Shown here in pieces: positions 1-10,624 of a stretch of DNA of 64,000 nucleotides. The number at the start of each line of letters is the position of its first letter. Position 1 is the first letter of the stretch. This DNA is from Cryptomeria japonica (lineage: Eukaryota > Streptophyta > Pinopsida > Cupressales > Cupressaceae), in the NCBI RefSeq assembly GCF_030272615.1, contig NC_081410.1, positions 185,055,619 through 185,119,618 on the forward strand. Direction: 5' to 3'. The notes below the pieces were generated by a model. The model was given only the letters and a program-made list of their open reading frames with translations, was not told where the DNA came from and did not search any database. The translations under genes and the position numbers were made by a program.

Positions 1-255
1 AGATGAATCCATGGACTTGGACTGAATCATACAATTTACCATCTCCTGTAAAGTTTTATTCTTTCTCTCACCAATACCATTTTGCTAAGGGGTGTAGGGA
101 ACAGTAAACTAATGTTGTAAACCATGCTTAGTGCAAAAATATCTGAAATCCTGATTCACATACTCCCCCCCATTATCTGTACGTATCCACCGAATAGAAC
201 AACTAGACTACTTCTCTAAAAATGTCTTAAAGATTTGAAATGAATCAAAGACATC
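1..255 (-). pseudogene. Copia integrase core fragment (outer element)
   Basis: The minus strand translates as the second half of a Ty1-type integrase catalytic core. The motif RTDNGGEYVNQDF carries the central catalytic Asp, and QNGIGERKNKTLQEM lies near the position of the catalytic Glu. Upstream, DVFDSFQIFK matches the usual KS.VFD.F.. stretch. At least three in-frame TAG codons replace probable Gln codons (CAG to TAG), so it is not functional. The frame is lost abruptly at about 255, where the minisatellite of the tandem array starts. The upstream half of integrase and the GAG-pre-integrase region are absent. The family assignment is firm; the fragment continues beyond position 1. Confidence 0.88.
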
Positions 256-590
256 AAATTGAAAAATGTCCTGAAATAATCTCTAAAAATTGAAAAATGT
301 CCTGAAAACATCTCATAAAAATCAAATAATGTCCTGAAAAAATCATAAAAATTGAAAAAATGTCCTGAAAAAATCTTCAAGCAAAAAAAATTGAAAAATG
401 TCCTGAAAAAATCTTCAAGCAAAAAAAATTGAAAAATGTCCTGAAAAAAAATCTTCAAAAAAAAAAATCGAATAATGTCCTGAAAAAATCTTCAAAAAAA
501 TCGAAAAATGTCCTGAAAAAATATCTAAAAATTGAAAAAATGAAAATCCCTAAAAATCATAAAAAGTCCTGAAAAAAATGAACACAAAAA
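255..590 (+). repeat. A-rich minisatellite, ~30-39 bp units, about nine copies
   Basis: Direct tandem units have the form AATTGAAAAATGTCCTGAAA followed by AAATCTTCAAGCAAAAA or AAATCTCTAAA. The unit core GAAAAATGTCCTGAAAA recurs with small indels in the A-runs. The second copy at about 11588-11880 has one unit fewer. An apparent minus-strand reading frame rich in Phe across this region is only the translation of the repeat. Confidence 0.85.
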
Positions 591-1730
591 CATTTCAAAA
601 CATTAAAATCCAAAACACAAGCATTTTGTCAATAAAGGATCTCTTTTTGTGCATAGACAGATCACTGAGTATACATCCAACAACTCGCAATCAAACATTG
701 TGCTTTATTGAAATCATGCTTTAACCAGATGAACTTTTTCAATCAAAACCAAACATTCAAACTGATCAAAATTGTCATATCAATCGAACGTTACCATCAA
801 TATCATTTATCCTTGTCACTAATATCATGGGTCTTATACAGGGTGTGGTATACTCGAAACCAGACTGTGTCCTATCTTAGACAGGGTACTACATGTCTTG
901 AAACCAGACAACATGATCGTCCTATCAGCACTTTCAACTTTTGACAACGAAGATCAAGGTGTTTGTTTGATTTGTTGGAATTTGTTTATCTTATCTTTTT
1001 ATTGATTTATCTTTGGCTTCAATCATGTTCCTATATTGCTCGATGATGTCACTGAGTGATTTAGAGTGACCGGGATGGTTCATCGTTGGACCTGCATCAG
1101 CGGATGCAGCACCTAAAGATCTGGTCCTTTTATTTTTTTTTGTTGAGATTGTTGTTTGTCTGTGATGTGTCTGTCTTTTGCAAAAAGGGTTGCATTTCAG
1201 CTCTGGCCTTCAATGCCATGATGCTATGTATCCATTTTGCTACATAAAAATAAAGGTTCTCACCTACAAAGTGCATTACTGAAAGCAAGTTTTCTTCATC
1301 TTTAATTGTCTTCTATCTCATTTTTCTTCTTACTAACATATCTTCCGTTAGTTCGGATAGTCAGTTCGGTTTAGTGCTCCGATTTCCCCGCACACATATG
1401 CTGCATCCTGCATCCATTTGGTTAGTACATTTGCATCACATCAAGCATCTTATCCATTTCATATTATAAATGCATCAAAAACGCATAAGCAAAAAAATAT
1501 ATATACATCCATACATGTTCATAAACAATACATAAGTCATCCATACATAGCAAAATAACTACAAATCATAACACATTGCATCCCATCATATCGATGCATT
1601 TCATATCACATATCATAATAATATCGGAGTACAAAATCGGACTGTCTGTCCTAAGTATGGCCCCCAGGCTGACTACAACATGTCAAACTACATAATGTCC
1701 ACTGTCTGTCATAAGGAGCACGTGCCTCTG
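591..1730 (+). other. Non-coding internal sequence of the tandem element
   Basis: No supported gene. The sequence is AT-rich and duplicated at about 11881-12993. It separates the minisatellite from the 3' end of the antisense PMD gene. A short GATC-rich stretch near 1082-1120 is missing from the second copy. Confidence 0.6.
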
Positions 1731-3547
1731 TCACTGGGTGCTCCCTCTATCCTCCTCATCCCTGCCATGTCTCGTGGATGATGTCCCTCCTGGTCCTGGC
1801 TGTGGTGGTCTCATAGGTCCACTCACCCCCATGCTGCTCAATGACCTCTGAGAGCGTGACCTGCTCTCTGTCCTCGATCGTGGCCGATATGATGGTGCTC
1901 TCCGCTCCGGTGGAACTGCACTCTCATATAGTGTCCTCCAATACAGTCTCTCCTCTCTGGTCTCTACTAGCATCTGTGCCATCTCTCATGCACTGGCATC
2001 CCTAATCGACCCAATGAACTCAGTGACTCTCTGTCCCTCTCGCTGTGACTGAGCCATCGCTGCATCTCGAACCACTGTGAGTCTAGCTATCTCCGCTCTG
2101 AACTGATCATGCTCTCTCTCTAAAGTCTCAATGTGATCCTGCTGACTCGCTATGGTAGCCCTGAATATCTCCATCTCCTCTGTCCTAGCTGTCCCTAGCT
2201 CTATGGGTATGTCTTGTAATGCCTCCTGCTCGCCTAAATCTGGCTCATCCTCCTGCTCCTCATCATCCTCATCCCCGCCATCCTCATCTCTATCCTCATC
2301 CTCGTCTCCATCCACATCCTCGTCCTCATCCTCCTCATCCTCATCCTCCTCGTCCTCATCATCTCCCTCCTCTCTTGTGAGTGGGAAGTCTTCCTGTCAC
2401 CTTGGTACTGGAATGTCCGGATCTATCAATGGCACTGGCCATCGTCATGCAAACCATCTATCATACTCATCTGTCATCCCAGCGTCTTCCATATCTGACC
2501 TCCAATCCCACTGTCTCTATTGTAGCTCTGCAAAGTCGGCATATGCTATGTGTGGCTGAATCATACTCCCCCACTGACTCGTCTCTCTGTGAGATCGGGC
2601 AAAGCATGCAGTCCTCCTAGGTACATCCTACCTCTCTCCAAACTGTCGTCTGACTCTCTCTGGCGATTCACTAGTCGCCCAATCAGGTACCTCTCCTATC
2701 TACAATATGGTAACTCCTCACTATCATCTGACCATCCTGAGCACTCACGACATAGCCTCCATATGAACTCTCTCAGTCTGTCTAGCTCGTGTCGCTAGTA
2801 TAATATGTATCCAAATGGACCCTGTCTCAGTGCTCCCCCATAGCAATACACATATGGTTGGTGTGGTACTACCTGTCTATCTGTGATCGGTGGACATATG
2901 GCTATGTGCTCAAATGCCCATACCTGAAGCAATGTGACTCCACAACTCAATGTCTGCACTCCCAGATATGCTATCTGATGCAGCTGAAAATATAGCATAG
3001 CAAGCACACATGGTCCCCATGCATACACCGTCCCCTTTGTCGCCATCCGCTCTAGCAGTCTTCCCCATCCAATAGGGAATCCATGTCCTCGTCTATCTCC
3101 TGCTAGTAGACATGCTATCACCACGGCTATCAGCACGTATCGTCAATCATACTCTGATGCCATAGTCTCCCAGCCAATCTCCCTCTCGACGATATCCAGA
3201 TCATCTGCATCGCACTCAAACAATCTGCATAGTGCATCTCTCCCTGTCATTGGGTCATACTCTATCATCTCTCCATGAATCAGAATGCGAAGGATACGCC
3301 ATACATCCTCCAGTGTCACCGTCGCCTCTCCGGTCGCCAGATGGAATGAGGAGGTCTCTGAATGCCATCGCTCTGCCAATGCAGTAAGCAGTCCTGTGTT
3401 TGCCCTAATCTCGGGCATGAATGTGACATAGTATATCCCCAGTCCTGCTAAGGTATCTCTCTCTGTGCTCCTCAGTCTATGTCGTAGCATAAAGCAATCT
3501 GGTCGGTTCTCCCGTGTGATCAACGGATACTGTCGACTCTGCATCAC
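1731..3547 (-). pseudogene. Antisense plant mobile domain (PMD) gene, copy 1, broken
   Basis: Read from 3547 leftward, the product begins MMQSRQYPLITRENR and continues into a PMD (aminotransferase-like plant mobile domain). Typical features are LAGLGIYYVTFMPEI, ALAERWHSETSSFHL and VTLEDVWRILRI in the first ~100 residues, then GTVYAWGPCVLAMLYFQLHQ and VTLLQVWAFEH near residues 170-215. After the domain come an acidic Asp/Glu tract (2240-2380), a coiled-coil-like stretch (EEMEIFRATIASQQDHIETL) and an Arg/Ser-rich tail. Stops occur at 3143-3145, near 2795, at 2445-2447, 2397-2399 and about 1985, and the frame changes near 2590. It lies antisense to its host LTR element, a position in which PMD genes of plant transposons can be found. 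PMD proteins act in silencing or genome stability in Arabidopsis; the role here is unknown. Confidence 0.78.
2236..2375 (-). repeat. TCATCC/TCCTCA simple repeat coding an acidic tract
   Basis: A TCC/TCA-rich microsatellite on the plus strand encodes a run of Asp and Glu in the PMD frame on the minus strand. The second copy (about 13505-13635) differs by substitutions that make the repeat more regular. Read on the plus strand the same DNA gives a poly-Ser frame, which I consider spurious. Confidence 0.7.
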
Positions 3548-4387
3548 AATTGGGGCAAATTTTGTCAGTTTTAGGGTTTGCTCCTATGGGTTGCATTTCC
3601 TCATTTTCATGTCTCATCAGGGTGGTTTTCATCTAATCTGACCTATCCTACCCTTATCCCACCTTTTCAGATCATTTGCGTGTTGTTTTGGACCAAAATT
3701 GAGTTCCCAATGAACAACTGCGCGTGTGTCAAGGAACCTGCGCTTGTGTCATATAACCTGCGCTTGTGTCATGTAACCTGCGCTTGTGTACCCTTACACA
3801 AGCGTAGAAGACCTCACACAAGCGCAGAAGACCTTACACAAGCGTAGAAGACCCTACACAAGCACAGAAGTCAGTTTCTGTATCCCCTGTGGGCCCCGCA
3901 ATGTCCCGCAAGCAAGTCAAATTCATGAAATTGAAAACATGGGTTTTTGAGATACATATCGCTGCTTCCACATCATCCAGTCGTTTGTATGTGTGTACAC
4001 ATTCCCCGAGGTGATCTACCATTTGAATGTTGGCCATCTCTCTGCAAGTGTCCTTTTCCAGAGCAACAAATCCTCTTCTTGGGCTAGTGCAAATGAACAA
4101 TTTTCACTCTCTTGGTCCCATTTATAGATCTTTGTCAGTGCATAGATGGACGTATGTCCTCTCCATCTTATGTTGATTGTGGTCTTGTGCATCTTCAATT
4201 GCTTGTCCTTCATGTATCCGATCTTCGATTGTCAGTCCGTTCGATCCTATCATTTTTATCGATCAATTGGCCTCTTTTTTTGCATGTTTCCGGCCAATTC
4301 CTCGAGGGGGCATGCATATGTCATTGTCATTGTCTGGGACATTTTCATTACTGTTCTTTGAAACAACGCTTAAAATCACATTGTCTC
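3548..4387 (+). other. Non-coding sequence between PMD gene and polypurine tract
   Basis: This interval lies upstream of the antisense PMD start and could hold its promoter, though I see no convincing core promoter. It contains the mirrored repeat cluster at 3719-3870, listed separately. Duplicated at 14811-15648. Confidence 0.5.
3719..3870. repeat. Mirrored cluster: four GCGCTTGTGT units facing four ACACAAGCGC units
   Basis: Four forward units (TGCGCTTGTGTCATGTAACC type, ~20 bp period) are followed by four reverse-complement units (ACACAAGCGCAGAAGACC type, ~20 bp period). Paired 10-11 bp cores with unmatched linkers would allow a long hairpin with regular internal loops, or several alternative hairpins. 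It sits about 0.5 kb before the polypurine tract and is conserved in the second copy at 14982-15132. Confidence 0.8.
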
Positions 4388-4401
4388 AAAGAGGGGCAAA
4401 A
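4388..4401 (+). promoter_or_regulatory. Polypurine tract of tandem element (upstream copy)
   Basis: AAAGAGGGGCAAAA lies directly against the LTR start TGTAGACACC at 4402, as expected for the plus-strand priming site. The same tract precedes the second LTR at 15649-15662. Confidence 0.75.
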
Positions 4402-5671
4402 TGTAGACACCTAAAAATGGTCAATGCTTGCGGGATCATACTTTAACATTTGCGCATTGCCTCATTTTAGGTTTTTGCGTCGCATTAACATTTCTCCTAT
4501 GATTCATACTTGGTTTTTATCATTTGCGAGCATCGAGTCATTCTTCTATCATCTCGCCTTCGAATTTGGTCTTGTCAACAACAACCTTCAGTCATGATTT
4601 TGGTCGATCTTTGTCCTTGTCAATCTTGTCATATTGCGATCGATTCGTCATCGATCCTTGTCCTTTCCAATCATGTCAATTTGGTCAATTTGTCATTAAT
4701 TTTTGTCAACCAATCTCAATCAAATCATTTATCAACACTGGTCATTTATCAATTCAAAATCATGATCGAATCAATATCAATGATCCTTTGTCAAGACCTA
4801 ATTGTCGTCCTTGTATTTCTAATTCATCTTCCAAGGTTTTATGATTTATTCATTTAATCTTGTTTGGCATTTTCCCTCTAGGTTAAATAATTTATTTATT
4901 TATCCTAAGTCTTCTTGTCACAATTAAATGTTTATTTAATTGGCTAATTAATTCCTCCTATTTTTGTAAATTAATTAATGAATGAGAAATTATTAATTAA
5001 TTTACCTAATTTGCATCAATTCCTAATTTCCAAGTCATCATTTCTAACCTAATTTTCTAATTTCTCCTAAATTCCTAAATGTCTATTTCTATTTCAAATT
5101 CTTGTCATAAATCTTTGCATAGCAATTTGTCATAAATTGTCATAAATTGTCATAAATTCTTGACATAGAATTTGTCATAAATTGTCATAAACCCTTGCAT
5201 AGCAATTTGTCATAGACATGTCATAATTTTGCTATTCTTGATTTGAATTTCCATTCGAATCACTATCATGCTAATCTTGTCATTTCTCCAATTTATCTAT
5301 AAATTGGATGATCTTCATCAATCTTGGCTAATAATGAGAATAACCCTTAATTTGGTAATTGGTAATTGATAATCAGGCTATCAAATCTAAGCTTCTAGTA
5401 CTCTTGATCAAGAATCCCGTCTACTTGCTTTCAATTGTGTGTGTACTTGTAGGTGAGATCCACAACTATTTGGAGAGGAAAGAAGAACAATGGAGCCACA
5501 TGGAGGAGCATTCAAATCGTGTCTATGGTTTGCACAATCATTAGTTTTGTCTGCTTTGTTTTCATGTCTCTATTGAATGTGTCTTAGGATAGATTCATTG
5601 CAATGAATGCACTTGTGATTGAGTTATTATGTTTATCTCTCTTGTGATGATTTCCTATTTCCTAACGTACA
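4402..5671 (+). repeat. Shared LTR of tandem element (5' LTR of the complete unit)
   Basis: 1270 bp with inverted terminal bases TGTA...TACA: it starts TGTAGACACC and ends CTAACGTACA. It is preceded by a polypurine tract and followed by a primer-binding site. It has the same length as the LTR at 15663-16932 and by eye differs at only about six sites, so the duplication is recent. It serves as the 3' LTR of the truncated copy on its left and as the 5' LTR of the unit on its right. A direct repeat of TTGTCATAAA lies near 5100-5210. Confidence 0.85.
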
Positions 5672-5676
5672 TTAAT

Positions 5677-5694
5677 TGGTGAACGCGACGTGAA
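5677..5694 (+). promoter_or_regulatory. Primer-binding site, tRNA-Trp type
   Basis: TGGTGAACGCGACGTGAA starts five bases after the LTR. It matches the reverse complement of the plant tRNA-Trp 3' end plus CCA (as I recall it, TGGTGAACCCGACGTGAA) with one mismatch. Most other elements here use initiator-Met tRNA (TGGTATCAGAGC). Confidence 0.65.
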
Positions 5695-7735
5695 AAACTA
5701 ACCTTCTAACCTCTTTATGGTGTTTTGAGTGCTCTCAAGTTGATTTGCAGGCCAAAAAACCCAAAAATAGGGTCGTGCAGGGTATTCTGGAGACTCCTAC
5801 GCCTGTGTGAAGCAACCTGCACCTGTGTTGAGCATTCTGCGCTTGTGTAGGTGACATTCTGTGCTTGTGTCCTGCATTCTGTGCTTGTGTCATGGGTTCT
5901 GCGCCTGTGTAAAGTCCAGAACAGAGGTAAAAAATGTAGTGTTTACTTGAAATTTGTTGTGTTTTTGCATTCTATTTTCTGTGCTTTGGATTTTGGTACT
6001 AATTATCTCTGCAAAGTCTTGGCATACGCATGGCAAAGACAATAAATCAAACTACTAACACGCTTTGTGTAGATTCGAAAGTCAAAGAATAAGCGTATCA
6101 AACTCCTAACTTGGGTTTTTGCAGGTTGCCTTGGAGAAACAATCAAACTTTGTGTTTGCATTTAATTTTTACGCACCTAGTAATTTCTAAGTAGGTTGGA
6201 ATGAATATTTGTTTACTTTGATTGTTGAGTATGACATTGGAGTAGGAGAGTATGCTCTCATCCTTCTTAGGGTGATCAGAAATCCAGATCTTTGATACCA
6301 TGCTTGTATTGTTGATTGTGTGTCACATTTAGAGGGCCTGCCTTCCCGACCACTTTGCTTTTGCAAGCAAGTGATAATTGTGAGAAGGGGACGACCCAAA
6401 GTGAGTACGGCTAGAATTCCTTGGCATTCTAACTCACTATAAAAAAATACCCGATGAGCGAAAGCTTTGAAGGAAGTGTTACGTGGGAATTGCAGTTACT
6501 TGGGAAGTGATGACCCTTGGACTCTTTCTCATATCAACATCTAAGTAGGGCCTCTTGGTCTAAATCATGCTTGCGCGACTACATTTGTTTGGTATCTTGA
6601 TGGGCTTAATGTCTCAATCACGCTTGCGTGACATCAAGGAGTAATGCTTAACATAAATCCTTACTAAGAGGCCAAAAACCCTTCTAGTTGCTTGAGAAGG
6701 ACAAATTCGGATACTTGGAAGAGATATTAAGTTTGCCATGGGGAGATTTCCATGGGGACTGATGCTTGGCTGCCCTGAGAATTGAGTGTCATGGAGGGGA
6801 GCCCGTGGGGTCAAGCATCTATGTATTCTCCTTGAATCTCATAATGAGTCTACCTCTCAAGTACCTAATGTCCTTGCCTACCATAAGAAATGTGGAAATG
6901 AGCATGATTGTCTTGAGTCTAAGTTGCAATATCTTGTATTCTTTGCTTGTCAAAAGTTGAATTGCATCCCATTTCAAAAAGCAAGGCAAATTGATCCAAC
7001 ATAAGATTAAGCACAAGAGACATTCATCCAACAAAGGTTCAACTAGATTCAAAAACTCATCTTCAAACATGGTCAGCAAACATTGTTCAAAATCTTGTCT
7101 TAACATTCATGTCACTTACATTTAGGTTCATCCTAGGTTGCATTTTGCAAAGTTCATTGTCAAGTACCAAGGTTAGGTTTCACCTAAGTCATACTCTTTT
7201 CAATAAAAGTCATCCATTTGCATATGTCCTCTTGCATTAGAGTAATACCATTGTCATACATTTACATTTGCATACCCTAAGTCTCTTCATTAAGCTTAAG
7301 TCATTATCATATCATATTAGAGTCATTTGCATAGTAATTGTCCCTTTGCATATAGTGTCAAAACTAGGTTTTGTCATACTTGAGTAATCCAAATCTTTGA
7401 TAAACCCTAAGTCATTGTTAGGAAGTCTAGACCTTATCAAACTTTTGTCTTTTTGTCATCAATATCATTGGGTCAAACCTAGCTTAGTATCCAAGCATAT
7501 AGGGGAGACATTGTCATTTTGTCCTTTTGTCACTTGGTCCTTTTGTCCTTTGAGGTCTAGACATCATTTCAGTTTCCTAAGGGTCTCTTTTTAGATTTGC
7601 ATTTCAAAAGTTTGTCAAAATCTTGAAAAAGAACAAAAAACATAGGTTGCATTCTTGCCATAGATTGCATTTTCATTTATTTAGTTTGCATTTAGTTGCA
7701 TATCATATATTATCCTTGAAAAATTCCAAAAAATA
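5695..7735 (+). other. Long untranslated leader of the tandem element
   Basis: About 2 kb between PBS and the sense ORF with no supported coding region. It has a cluster of GCGCTTGTGT-like units at 5796-5912, listed separately, and an AT-rich part (7100-7700) in which CATTTGCAT- and GTCATTTTGTC-like words recur. No gene-like frame is visible on either strand. Confidence 0.55.
5796..5912 (+). repeat. Leader cluster of six GCGCYTGTGT units
   Basis: Six forward units, spaced about 19-22 bases apart, of the type ACGCCTGTGTGAAG, GCGCTTGTGTAGGT, GTGCTTGTGTCCTG and GCGCCTGTGTAAAG. This is the same word that forms the mirrored cluster near the 3' end of the internal region (3719-3870, 14982-15132). 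Here only the forward orientation is present. Confidence 0.75.
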
Positions 7736-10624
7736 TTGCATTTGCATAGTGACATGTCTATTGAAACAAGGTTCCAAGCACCAATGATGCAACAAAGTTT
7801 GACATATCAACCGACAATGCAATCAAATTTTAATCCAAGGCAGTCACAATTCTATTCAACCCAACAACAAGGCAATATTGATCAAACTTTTTATGATGAA
7901 ACAAATCTCCAAATACAAAAACTAGAGGAGAAGCTAGCTCAAGAAAAGGAGATATTGGAACAAAGAGTGAAAAACATTGTGAAGAATAGATCACAAATGT
8001 CCAAAATGTTTCGAAAACTTCCAGGTCAAAATCCAAATATTGAGCCAATTGATGTAAGATCTCTTCTTGAACGATCAGACATACCAGCTCTCCTCTCACA
8101 AATAGAGATGATGAAACAATTTCAAGAAAAGAGACAACAACATTATGTGCCTTCACATCAAGAACAAGAAGGTGTTTACTATCAATCATATTTTCAACTA
8201 TCACAACCAATTGTTCAACAGCTCGAACATTTCCAATAGATACAACCAATGGTTCAACCAGTTGTCCAACATATGCAACCAATACAACCAATGGTCCAAT
8301 TTCAACAATATGTCCAACCAGCTATACAATGTCAACAAATGGTTCAACCAATGGTGGAATATCAATGTCAACAACAACAACCAAACATTCAAAAACAAAG
8401 GTTGCAGCACACACCAACCCAAGTTTCAAACATGTCAGAGCAATTGAACCAAGTCCAATATCAAAACATGACATCAAACCAAAAACAAGTTCAAATTCTA
8501 GATACAACTATGTCAAAACCTCGAAAGAAAGGTGGCTTTATTGCAATGCTCTTAAGGAAATTACCAGGTGAGTTTATTGAGGAAGATCAAGATAATACAC
8601 TTATGTCTAGCAATGCCTCATCCCCCCACAAACAAATTGATTCTCCAGTGGCATCTATCCCTACACCTCTAGAAGTTTTGCAGGAACCTTCCATATTGTC
8701 CTCATCAAACAATACCCCCAAGGATGCAATTACCCAAGAGCTATCCATAATTGATTGCCAAGATAATCCAATTCATGATGCACATCCTTGTCATGTTTCA
8801 GAAATACAAGACCCAATGCCACCATGCACTTTATTGCCATTACCTATTTTAGAGGACCCCATTCGAAGTCCCTCTTCCTCACGTTCAAGCATTGATTCCT
8901 TGCCAGAATCCATCACAAACGTTCAAAGTGCATTTCCTTCATGCCAAAACATTAATTCCTTATCAGAATCCTCCATGCATATCCAAAGTCCAACCTCATG
9001 TCAAGAGGATAATTTAGAGCACGAAGAAATGAGTCCTCAAGAAAATCAAGATCAAGATCCTGAAACCTTATCATCCCATCCAATTGTTGACCAGGACCCC
9101 ATGTTCCCAGACACTCACGATGATTCCCCTATTCTTGTCCATCCTATCCAAAGTCCTATTGACATTCCATTCCCTGAGCAAGATCAAGATATCCTAGTCC
9201 ATCCAATCCCAAAGGATCCACTTCCATTTCATGAACACAATGTCCTTTCAAATCCCATTGACATTCCACTTCCTGAGAAAGATCAAGATATCCTTTCCAT
9301 CCTTTATGATGATCCCATTGAAAGTCAAGAGCAAAGCACCTTTAAAGAGGATTCCAATGATCTTCCTCCTTGTCAAGATCAAATTATTCCTTTAGATCCT
9401 CCACAAGATCCACGTGTTCCTCCATCTCCTTGTCCTAATGCTCCATATACACTCCAAGATCTCATTCCTTTTGATGATCCCATTATTTTTCCCATTCCAT
9501 CTCTTGAAGAGCTTGTCATTGAACCATGTCCACTACACAATCCTAGTCACCCTCATGATCCTAATCCCACTCATGATTCTAATGTGTCCGTGCAAGATGT
9601 TCATGAACCCTCGACATGCATAATGGGTTCTTCCACTTTGGTTCAATCCGATCCATTTCAAGATCTCATTATTTCTCTCATATCATATCCACCTCATAAT
9701 GGACTCGTGTCTTCTTCCCAAAGAAAAGAGTATCCTACAAGTCAAGATATTCATAAAGGAAAAGGGGTAGACCTTCACAAGCAAGAATCCCTCCATATCA
9801 AAGAATATCTTAAGGGTCATGTCTACACAACTCACTCTCAAGACGTTGGTATCCCTCCATCACAATCCAAACATATCCCTTCCCCATCATCCCTTCCATC
9901 CATCTTAGGTCCTTATATCCCTTCCTCCTCTATGCAAGGTCAGCAAAGGCACACATCCTTGAGTAAATTTCATCAATCCAAAATAAGTCCATTTCATTCA
10001 TATCCATCCATGCATTCCTTTCCCCCTCCAAGCAATTTGGATGCTAAGCATAAAAGTCATAAGTCTAAAAATCCACATGTACTCAAGGATCAACATGTCC
10101 AATATAATCGACATGTCAAAACAAAGAATAATATGATCTATAAAGAAAAATAAATATCCAAAAGGCCACAAAGGCCCATTGAGAAAAATAAAGCAAAGTC
10201 AAAATATATATGGGTTCCTAAATCCCTTGTGCAAGCAATGCACTCCAAGGAACCACAAAAGCATGAAAAATCAAAAACCATGTGGATCCCTAAGCGGCTC
10301 CTTGAAGCACAAAAGCCTAAAGAAACAATAAACTTGGCATCTAAAGTTGCTATTCCTCCATCCAAACCTTCCAAGTCTATTTCTCCACCACCTTCTTCTT
10401 CCATTTTGGGCCCTTATGTCCCAAAATCCCAAGCTATTCCTCCATCCAAATCTCACAATCCAAAATACGTCTTTCCTCCATCAGTCCATCACCCCTCAAG
10501 GTGTGTGCTAATGTCGATCTTGCCAACATTTCCATCTACTCAAGCACAATTCTTCCAATACCCTATCCATTATCCAATGCATATTTTCCATCCTTCCATC
10601 CCTCTGGTGCAATCCTTTGCATAA
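7736..10624 (+). pseudogene. Pro/Gln-rich sense ORF of the tandem element (gag position), two in-frame stops
   Basis: A single frame of about 960 codons, broken only by TAG at 8237-8239 (probably from CAG) and TAA at 10151-10153. The start MHLHSDMSIETRF is the first Met; MSIETRF at 7754 is an alternative. The N-terminal 170 residues are Gln-rich and include a coiled coil (LQIQKLEEKLAQEKEILEQR). Next comes a Gln/Pro/Val repeat region (MVQPVVQHMQPIQPMVQ). A short motif, (K/L)(M/L)(F/L)RKLPG, occurs twice (about residues 93 and 275). The centre is Pro/Asp-rich with internal duplication (DIPFPEQDQDILVHP and DIPLPEKDQDILSIL). The C-terminus has repeats of WVPKSLVQA/WIPKRLLEA type. There is no CCHC knuckle. 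The position suggests a gag-like product, but I do not recognise the family. Confidence 0.6.

Larger units (their letters stand above)
255..4401 (+). mobile_element. Truncated upstream copy of the tandem element (3' half of internal region)
   Basis: This stretch is nearly identical to 11588-15662, offset by 11261-11302 bases; the spread comes from small indels, including a 39-base segment near 1082-1120 that the second copy lacks. It holds, in order, the minisatellite, non-coding DNA, the antisense PMD gene, the mirrored GCGCTTGTGT cluster and a polypurine tract, and runs directly into the LTR at 4402. It therefore represents the 3' part of a second internal region that shares the LTR at 4402-5671 with the complete unit downstream. 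Its own 5' LTR and 5' internal part are missing. The left edge falls inside the first minisatellite unit. Confidence 0.88.

Noticed and set aside
216-458. Phe-rich minus-strand reading frame over the minisatellite (also 11536-11760)
   Set aside because: It is only the translation of the repeat unit and has no protein features.
255-590. Regular short repeats resembling a CRISPR array
   Set aside because: Units are tandem without unique spacers, A-rich, and in plant retroelement context; it is a minisatellite.
2152-2559. Poly-Ser plus-strand frame (also 13415-13822)
   Set aside because: It is the antisense reading of the Asp/Glu tract of the PMD gene. The PMD frame has clear family motifs; this one has none.
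3578-4446. Several overlapping frames on both strands around 3578-4446 and 14841-15707
   Set aside because: They overlap the mirrored repeat and non-coding tail, are Cys/Leu-rich through composition, and shift between copies.
4510-4857. Short frames inside the 1270 bp LTR (also 15771-16118)
   Set aside because: They exist in both LTRs because the LTRs are nearly identical; no start context or family resemblance.
255-5671. Taking the whole 5.4 kb repeat (255-5671 and 11588-16932) as a giant LTR
   Set aside because: A polypurine tract followed by TGTAGACACC occurs inside both copies and pairs with a TACA end next to a PBS. The real LTR is 1270 bp and the rest is internal region.
7830-8571. 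Alternative frames (Val/Leu-rich minus, Asn/Ser-rich plus) over the Gln-rich repeat
   Set aside because: Shadows of the CAA-rich sense ORF at 7736-10624.
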